A stretch of 32,353 nt of DNA from Patescibacteria group bacterium (lineage in GTDB: Bacteria; Patescibacteriota; Patescibacteriia; Magasanikbacterales; UBA922), in NCBI GenBank assembly GCA_018823045.1, contig JAHJIX010000017.1:116300-148652 (forward strand), read 5' to 3'. Made by a program: the position numbers and the translations under genes. The notes under the pieces were generated by a model. The model was not told the origin of the DNA, ran no database searches, and was given only the letters and a program-made list of their open reading frames with translations. This document shows, piece by piece, positions 26,817 to 32,353 of the stretch. The number at the start of each line of letters is the position of its first letter. The stretch's first letter is position 1.

Positions 26817-27171
26817 TATATGTTGGACGATAAATAGAGTAAAACTCTATTACTGTATCCAAGAAGGTGAGCCTCTGGGAAAAAACGAGCCGGAGCCGGT
26901 TTAGGCCGGGGGTTCACCTTCATGCTTGTCGTGGATACAGAGATGTATATAATTGAAATCACGGTAATATGATTAAACTATACACATCTGTATATCCTCG
27001 TCTTGCCACGTGTTTTTTTACGTGGTCGTCTACTACAGAGAGATACATATTAGATTGCATGCATTTATAATACTCTACTATGTACTGTCTCTATATTCTG
27101 AACGCTTTTCCATCTAATTATGAGGATATCTACTGTGATTACTTTTCTTTCCAGTGTGCTTCAGAACACGA
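26785..27171 (-). ncRNA. Putative standalone structured ncRNA, ~390 nt, family not recognised
   Basis: Perfect promoter, no credible ORF, terminator, and multiple compatible helices: ATATCCTC/GAGGATAT, CCACGT/ACGTGG, AGATGTGTATAGTT/AATTATATACATCT, CTGTATCC/GGATACAG, GAAGGTGA/TCACCTTC, ATAGAG/CTCTAT. Confidence 0.65.
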
Positions 27172-27177
27172 CTCCGA

Positions 27178-27206
27178 ATTATATCACACAAAACACATCT
27201 TGTCAA
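27178..27206 (-). promoter_or_regulatory. Consensus sigma70 promoter of the ncRNA
   Basis: Minus: TTGACA-17 nt-TATAAT (both hexamers perfect). Confidence 0.85.
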
Positions 27207-27253
27207 TAGATGTGTGTGGATAAATGATTTTTTCTCCTTATTTAAGCTATTTT

Positions 27254-27949
27254 TTACATTTGCAAACGCACAACACACAGTGGTGTTTGCTCACTACTTT
27301 GCCCTAAAGGGTTATCTTTAAATATAGCAGCTAATTCTTCTTTATTTGCCTGATTATTTGATACACCTAAGATATCTACCCCTAAATCATTGGCGTCTAT
27401 AATGACAATTTCATTCCCTATTTCTTTTTGAATACTTTTTGCGACTTTATGAGGAAACTTTGGCGCTAAAGTTGCATTTTTATTATATGGTGGAAGCGTA
27501 TAATCACAGGGCCCATCAATTGCGGCTATTTTTCTCCCTGCAATGCGATAAAACATTCCACGAATACCAAACGGCTTTGTTACTGCAGCAACAAGAGAAG
27601 CAAATAATATTCGAAACATACCCACTTCATCAAGTGCTAACTGCATCGTCCATGGACTCCCCAAACCAATACCATATGGTGATTTATAGACAAAACGAAC
27701 TAAAAATTTTGCTAATTTTGATGGCACAATATCAGCAATAGGAATTGACCTTCCTTGTGTAATAGCAACTACTCGCTCACTCATAAACAACATGTCCCCT
27801 TTTTGTAGATGCTCGACTGCATAGCTTTTTACCACATCAACAATATCATCTTTATCTGTAATAACATGTGTTTTTATTGGCCAACGTTCATAGGTTTTTC
27901 CTCCAACAACAATTGTTAATTCTTTATCTACATTTGGAGATAATTTCAT
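27254..27949 (-). CDS. CofE-like protein (coenzyme F420-0:L-glutamate ligase-like domain)
   Basis: YERWPIKTHVITDKDDIVDVVKSYAVEHLQKGDMLFMSERVVAITQGRSI resembles the CofE N-terminal region; IDANDLGVDILGVS. Confidence 0.6.
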   Translation of the reverse strand: MKLSPNVDKELTIVVGGKTYERWPIKTHVITDKDDIVDVVKSYAVEHLQKGDMLFMSERVVAITQGRSIPIADIVPSKLAKFLVRFVYKSPYGIGLGSPWTMQLALDEVGMFRILFASLVAAVTKPFGIRGMFYRIAGRKIAAIDGPCDYTLPPYNKNATLAPKFPHKVAKSIQKEIGNEIVIIDANDLGVDILGVSNNQANKEELAAIFKDNPLGQSSEQTPLCVVRLQM

Positions 27950-27958
27950 ATAAATTTA

Positions 27959-29917
27959 TTATTCAACAATAAGTGCGACTCCTTCATCTTCTGGAATAAC
28001 TTCTCCCTCAATAGGAGGCTCTGCAACACCCTCTTCAGGAATAACTTTTGCTTCTACACCCACGAGACAAGTCTCAGGAACTGCACGATACAAACTCTCA
28101 AATAGTGTTTCTTCTTTTTCTCCTGAAGGTAAAATACGACTATAGGTAAATGATGCTTCAGCTCCAGTGTATGCATGCTGACATTTCGTTTCTCCAGGAG
28201 GTAAATCTGTTGTTTCTCTATAAATTGTTGGGCCAGCCGGAATCCAACGATGAAGTGTTGGAGGTTCATACCATCCTTTTCTTCCATCATTTGTCCCCCA
28301 TGCAGTCAAAATCAAACGAGAAGTTGAGGCATCCATTTGTGCTTGAATCAACACATGGTTTCCTGTATCATTTTTAAAACGAAAATCTGGTAATGGATCA
28401 TAAATCGTTGCATCAGTCCCCGGCAAACCATTCGTTAGATCATTATAATAGCTCACCATAAGTCCATGTGGACGACGCATCGTAATTTCAAGCCCACTAT
28501 TCATCGCCATACGAAAAAGGGTTGTACTCATTTGACAAAGTCCTCCACCAATTTCAGCCTTCACTTCATCACCTTTAATAACTAACTCCGGTAGATATCC
28601 TCCAGCAATTGTATATGGTTTCGTATAGGCTACTGTTGAAAATTCTTCTCCTGGTGCCAATAAAATTCCATTAATCTTTCTGACGGCATTGGCAATATTA
28701 TTAATACGATTTGCAGGACTACCACGATAAATAGAAACACCCACTCCAAGTACTTCAGAAATTCCTCGATCATTTAATTCTCGCATTTTTACCAGTGGTT
28801 CTTCTTGTGTCGTTTGCAAATTAACGGTAGAAACAATTCCCTCTTCATGCCATGATCGTTGTAAAAATGTATATAATACATCTTCTGCTGTTTTTTCTAC
28901 ATTAACAGAAACACCTGGTCGTGATCCCTGAAATGACTCCACCTTTCCACTTTCTGCAACTTCAAATTTTGCATTCTGTGGTAACTTATTTACAGCTGGC
29001 ACAATATTTTCTTCAATATATGCTTGAAGTAATGGCATATCAAAGGTAAACGCAAGACCATTATCTTCAACATGACCAACCAACACCCAAGAAGCAAATA
29101 CTTGTGGCGTGATATCCCACGTACGCTGAATTTCTGTTTGTGGATCAACATAAGCGATAGTCAAATCTCCTTGCTCAATGACAAATGCAAGACGATCTTC
29201 AATTGTTTTTACATCTTCAGCTGTAATGGTTGGCTTCACTTCTTCATACACTAACTCAACACTCGGAATAGACAAACTCCCCCACGCAGCAAGTACATCA
29301 TCAATTACTGCAGCCGGCTTAAAGGTCATGCCTGTTTTCTCTTCACTAATTTCATAATATAATGGTGCTGTACTATGAATCTTTACTGAAGCGTTTTCTT
29401 CTGGTAATTCACTATTTTTTGTCTTTTCTTCAATTAACTCAATTAATTCTGCTCGCTGTACAGTAATATGGTTTAAACGTACACCTGGTTTTTGCATGCG
29501 TGTTTTTATCGCAGCCCAACCTGTTTGCAAATAATTAGATCCTTTTCCAAATAATACTAATCCATCAACATTTTTTGCTAAATCCATTTGTAAATAATCA
29601 ATCGTATAGTTTTCTGACACCTCTTGTACTGGTAAAATAATACTCTTATGCGCATCTTCTACCTGAAAGGTCAATTCAATTCCTGCATCAAGTAATTTTG
29701 TATATTGTTTTTGGAGCACATCGTGCAATTCATCTTTTGTCATGCCACCAATGGGTAAATTATTAATATTTACTCCCGGAAGCACCTGATCGTTTTGTGT
29801 ATACCCATAGACAGACATTCCACCCAATACGAGTAGAATGACAAAAATACTCGAGCCAAGTGCAATGAGTATTCTTTTCCATGAAAATGATATTAAATGT
29901 TCTTGTAAAAAAGACAT
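27959..29917 (-). CDS. VanW family protein with PG-binding-4-like domains
   Basis: N-terminal TM; PGVNINNLPIGGMTKDELHDVL; FSTVAYTKPYTIAGGYLPELVIKGDEVKAEIGGGLCQMSTTLFRMAMNSGLEITMRRPHGLMVSYY. Confidence 0.9.
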   Translation of the reverse strand: MSFLQEHLISFSWKRILIALGSSIFVILLVLGGMSVYGYTQNDQVLPGVNINNLPIGGMTKDELHDVLQKQYTKLLDAGIELTFQVEDAHKSIILPVQEVSENYTIDYLQMDLAKNVDGLVLFGKGSNYLQTGWAAIKTRMQKPGVRLNHITVQRAELIELIEEKTKNSELPEENASVKIHSTAPLYYEISEEKTGMTFKPAAVIDDVLAAWGSLSIPSVELVYEEVKPTITAEDVKTIEDRLAFVIEQGDLTIAYVDPQTEIQRTWDITPQVFASWVLVGHVEDNGLAFTFDMPLLQAYIEENIVPAVNKLPQNAKFEVAESGKVESFQGSRPGVSVNVEKTAEDVLYTFLQRSWHEEGIVSTVNLQTTQEEPLVKMRELNDRGISEVLGVGVSIYRGSPANRINNIANAVRKINGILLAPGEEFSTVAYTKPYTIAGGYLPELVIKGDEVKAEIGGGLCQMSTTLFRMAMNSGLEITMRRPHGLMVSYYNDLTNGLPGTDATIYDPLPDFRFKNDTGNHVLIQAQMDASTSRLILTAWGTNDGRKGWYEPPTLHRWIPAGPTIYRETTDLPPGETKCQHAYTGAEASFTYSRILPSGEKEETLFESLYRAVPETCLVGVEAKVIPEEGVAEPPIEGEVIPEDEGVALIVE

Positions 29918-29922
29918 AAAGC

Positions 29923-30303
29923 TTAATCATCAATAAAAGTAATAGCGATCTTTTTATCGGCTTGTTTTTTTGGAATATAAATAGTCAGCAATCCATTGGT
30001 ATATGCTGCTTTTGCAATATCCCCCTTTACATCAACTGGTAAAATAATCGTTCGAGAAAAATTACCCCAAAAACACTCTGTATGATGATGTGTGCGCAAT
30101 AAGGTATCATCAACTGGAAAAGGACGTTCACCACGTATAGTGAGCAAATCATTGTGAATAGAGACATCAAGAGAATCTTGCTCTACCCCGGCAAGTGGCG
30201 CAATAATTAACAACTCTTCGCCCACATCAAATACATCGACGGAAAGTTGTCCATCATGCTCATGATTTTGCCAATCAAATTGTTCTTCAGAAGTACTATA
30301 CAT
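29923..30303 (-). CDS. Hsp20/alpha-crystallin family protein
   Basis: LLIIAPLAGVEQDSLDVSIHNDLLTIRGERPFP...CFWGNFSRTIILPVDVKGDIAKAAYTNGLLTIYIPKK. Confidence 0.92.
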   Translation of the reverse strand: MYSTSEEQFDWQNHEHDGQLSVDVFDVGEELLIIAPLAGVEQDSLDVSIHNDLLTIRGERPFPVDDTLLRTHHHTECFWGNFSRTIILPVDVKGDIAKAAYTNGLLTIYIPKKQADKKIAITFIDD

Positions 30304-30360
30304 ATACCTTTATCATATCAAAAAAATAAGGGTTTGTAAATGAAAGAAAAGGAATAAAAA

Positions 30361-30402
30361 AAAGGCCCAGCACTATTGTAATTTTACTCACAATGGTGCT
30401 TA
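30361..30402 (-). terminator. Terminator overlapping the stop codon of the zinc-ribbon ORF
   Basis: Minus: AGCACCATTGTGAGTAAAATTACAATAGTGCTGGGCCTTTTTTTT; TAA lies inside the hairpin. Confidence 0.6.
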
Positions 30403-30575
30403 AGCCAATACCCTAATTTTCGTGCGTAATCACTACTGCTAAAGCTGTAGAAACAACGCCTACACCACTCATGATCATCATCTGAGACAAAACGTCCTTT
30501 TGACCATGACCAATATAAGGCCGGTTCACCACATTTAGTACATAGTCTCCTTGAACGCTTTCGGCGACGAGCCAT
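30384..30575 (-). CDS. Small zinc-ribbon-like basic protein (63 aa)
   Basis: MARRRKRSRRLCTKCGEPALYWSWSKGRFVSDDDHEWCRRCFYSF; two CxxC pairs; promoter at 30610-30638. Confidence 0.65.
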   Translation of the reverse strand: MARRRKRSRRLCTKCGEPALYWSWSKGRFVSDDDHEWCRRCFYSFSSSDYARKLGYWLKHHCE

Positions 30576-30609
30576 GAGTTCTCCTTTTGTGTTAGGTTAC
30601 TAGGATGTG

Positions 30610-30638
30610 ATCATAAAGGAAAATGTGGAAGTTGTCAA
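30610..30638 (-). promoter_or_regulatory. Sigma70-type promoter for the zinc-ribbon ORF
   Basis: Minus: TTGACA-17 nt-TATGAT. Confidence 0.7.
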
Positions 30639-30737
30639 GGCATTAAAATAATAATTTCGGTTCAGGTAACCAATTAAATCAATTCATTTATTCTTTCCTT
30701 TGTTTTTTCATGTAACATACTAAAATAAGTTTCTAAC

Positions 30738-30775
30738 ACCAGCTGGCTCCATAGTCCCTTTAGGGCTGTGGAGCC
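30738..30775. repeat. REP hairpin, left copy of inverted pair
   Basis: ACCAGCTGGCTCCATAGTCCCTTTAGGGCTGTGGAGCC. Confidence 0.85.
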
Positions 30776-30786
30776 TTGATGCTTTG

Positions 30787-31329
30787 CTATTCTTTCTTAT
30801 CTAATTCAATGACAGAATGATCATAATTAATCCAATTCTTTGCAGAAGAATATTTCCAATCTTCTGGGTTCTTTACATATCCTTTCTTTACTGGATTCAT
30901 GTAAATATATGTTGTTTTTGTGAGACAAAATGTATCTGAATAGATTAATTCTGGATAATTTTCTCTTTGCCATATTTGATTGGTATATCCTTTTTTTTTA
31001 TTATAGCTATTATTCAATAAATTTAAGATGTAGTTTCTATTATCCTTTTCTAATAATTTCCAGATTTCTCTTGTTGTATGTTTTTTAAAATCACTGATTA
31101 CTTGAGATAAGTTATTTGTTTTAGGAGTGGAAATAATTATATGCACATGATTGGTCATGATGACATATTCATACACTTTTAATCCTTTATTCTTTTTACA
31201 ATAGTTTAAACTATCTATGACAACCTTAAAATATTCCTCTTTTGTAAAAATATCTATCCATTCTATAACGGTCAATGTTATAAAATGGGGCATATTTTGA
31301 CTATTCTCATTTATACGCAATGTTGGCAT
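30787..31329 (-). CDS. REP-associated tyrosine transposase (Y1, IS200/TnpA_REP family)
   Basis: HFITLTVIEWIDIF, YVIMTNHVHIIIS (HUH motif), YIYMNPVKKGYVKNPEDWKYSSAKNW; RBS upstream; inverted REP hairpins on both sides. Confidence 0.92.
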   Translation of the reverse strand: MPTLRINENSQNMPHFITLTVIEWIDIFTKEEYFKVVIDSLNYCKKNKGLKVYEYVIMTNHVHIIISTPKTNNLSQVISDFKKHTTREIWKLLEKDNRNYILNLLNNSYNKKKGYTNQIWQRENYPELIYSDTFCLTKTTYIYMNPVKKGYVKNPEDWKYSSAKNWINYDHSVIELDKKE

Positions 31330-31384
31330 ATATATTTCCCCTCCTTTTTTTATTTATGATTTTTTGATTTGGATTAAGCACTCT

Positions 31385-31422
31385 GGCTCCACAGCCCTAA
31401 AGGGACTATGGAGCCGGCTGGT
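31385..31422. repeat. REP hairpin, right copy of inverted pair
   Basis: GGCTCCACAGCCCTAAAGGGACTATGGAGCCGGCTGGT; reverse complement of the left copy with one mismatch over 38 nt. Confidence 0.85.
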
Positions 31423-31468
31423 AACTCCTGTTAATGCTTGATTAGTAATTATGCAAAAACATCACAAA

Positions 31469-31759
31469 TTAATTACCGAAGTCTTCAATATAAAAATTAT
31501 ATATATTACTTGCTAATGAACTAATTAAATTTGTAGCTAAATCAAATTCAGTAGTTTCAAAGATTATATATAACCGTTTTTCTAAAAGAGTCAAATCAGG
31601 TTTTTCATTTATAACAAATGAAACCACATTATCTATATATTTATCATACTCATCATATGGCGCTCCCATTTCAATTAAATACCAAGGATCAAACTTATTA
31701 ACATTTTTAGTTACTTTTTCTCTAAACTTATTTATTTTAAATTTATTATCAACATTCAT
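31469..31759 (-). CDS. DUF1871-like small protein, possible immunity protein
   Basis: VNKFDPWYLIEMGAPYDEYDKYIDNVVSFV resembles the WDPxxLxxxGAPxDEYDxEI motif; directly follows the toxin-like ORF. Confidence 0.5.
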   Translation of the reverse strand: MNVDNKFKINKFREKVTKNVNKFDPWYLIEMGAPYDEYDKYIDNVVSFVINEKPDLTLLEKRLYIIFETTEFDLATNLISSLASNIYNFYIEDFGN

Positions 31760-31764
31760 ATGTT

Positions 31765-32353
31765 TTATTTAATCATATTAGATACTTGTAACAAAGTTCC
31801 ATAAAAGTTAGACTGTGCGATAGCTGTTACTACTTGTCCAGAACTATCTAAAACTATATATGCATCCTTACTTAAATAACCGATTCTTCCAAATCTAGCA
31901 CTGAACCGAAGTGTTGGACTTTGCACTGTTTTTAGGATAACTTCAGGAGAAACTCCCCTACTAATTATTTGATCGATTCCATGATATGTCCCATTATGAT
32001 TGAATCCAGTAATATGTCCAGAGGCATTATTAATAACTGTACCTAAACGACCAAAACTATCTCCCACGTTAATCTTATCACAACTCCATAAACACATCGT
32101 CCCAACACTACCCAAATACCTAACACTCAATGCTGTCGCAGCTTTTGCCCCACCAACGATAAGAGCACCACTAGTTACTCCTATCGCAGTTCCTGTTTGA
32201 ACTGGATGACTTAATGCATAATCAACAGCCTTATTTTCTTGTGACCAAATACTTAATCCATTTCCTATTTCAAATCCAGCTTTCTTACCAAAGATCCTAT
32301 CTATCATATTAGGATCATCTTGTTCATATATTTCCCACTGACTTTGATAACTA
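31765..32353 (-). CDS. C-terminal part of a probable polymorphic toxin; 5' end outside window
   Basis: Frame stays open to the window edge (SYQSQWEIYEQDDPNMIDRIFGKKAGFE...); C-terminus GTYHGIDQIISRGVSPEVILKTVQSPTLRF...YLSKDAYIVLDSSGQVVTAI resembles RNase-type toxin tips of Rhs/CDI-like proteins. Confidence 0.55.
   Translation of the reverse strand, partial: SYQSQWEIYEQDDPNMIDRIFGKKAGFEIGNGLSIWSQENKAVDYALSHPVQTGTAIGVTSGALIVGGAKAATALSVRYLGSVGTMCLWSCDKINVGDSFGRLGTVINNASGHITGFNHNGTYHGIDQIISRGVSPEVILKTVQSPTLRFSARFGRIGYLSKDAYIVLDSSGQVVTAIAQSNFYGTLLQVSNMIK

Noticed and set aside
26771-26962. Minus-strand 63-aa ORF within the ncRNA region
   Set aside because: Crosses the terminator and the structured stems; no RBS or protein family signal.
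26785-27171. tmRNA or RNase P RNA assignment for the ncRNA
   Set aside because: Size fits, but the diagnostic sequence blocks could not be found by eye; left unassigned pending a covariance-model search.

Overview
The window looks like a chromosomal segment of an AT-rich bacterium, probably Candidate Phyla Radiation/Patescibacteria; this placement is an inference from gene content and style. Housekeeping genes: hisS, lepB, rpsU, rpsP, a KH-domain gene, smc, radA, phosphomannomutase, a Clp ATPase, an nrnA-like DHH gene, and tRNA-Ile and tRNA-Val. Most genes that can be checked have clear TTGACA-N17-TATAAT-like promoters. Main unexplained signals: (1) a probable transcription attenuator ahead of an uncharacterised gene plus dapF, with a 20-aa leader peptide (MNIVLTQLVSKKEKKLSPAG) whose Lys codons precede mutually exclusive antiterminator and terminator arms; (2) a standalone ~390-nt structured RNA gene at about 26785-27171 (minus) with a perfect consensus promoter, mutually compatible helices and a terminator, which I could not assign to a known RNA family; (3) a three-gene accessory island at 14768-16482 where each small gene is followed by a large structured palindrome, resembling an integron cassette array without an integrase; (4) VirB2-like two-TM pilin domains fused to surface modules (Ig-like Big_5 repeats; a GH18-like domain); (5) a REP-tyrosine transposase flanked by perfect inverted REP hairpins beside a polymorphic toxin/immunity pair. 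All calls come from reading the sequence; no database searches or folding programs were run.
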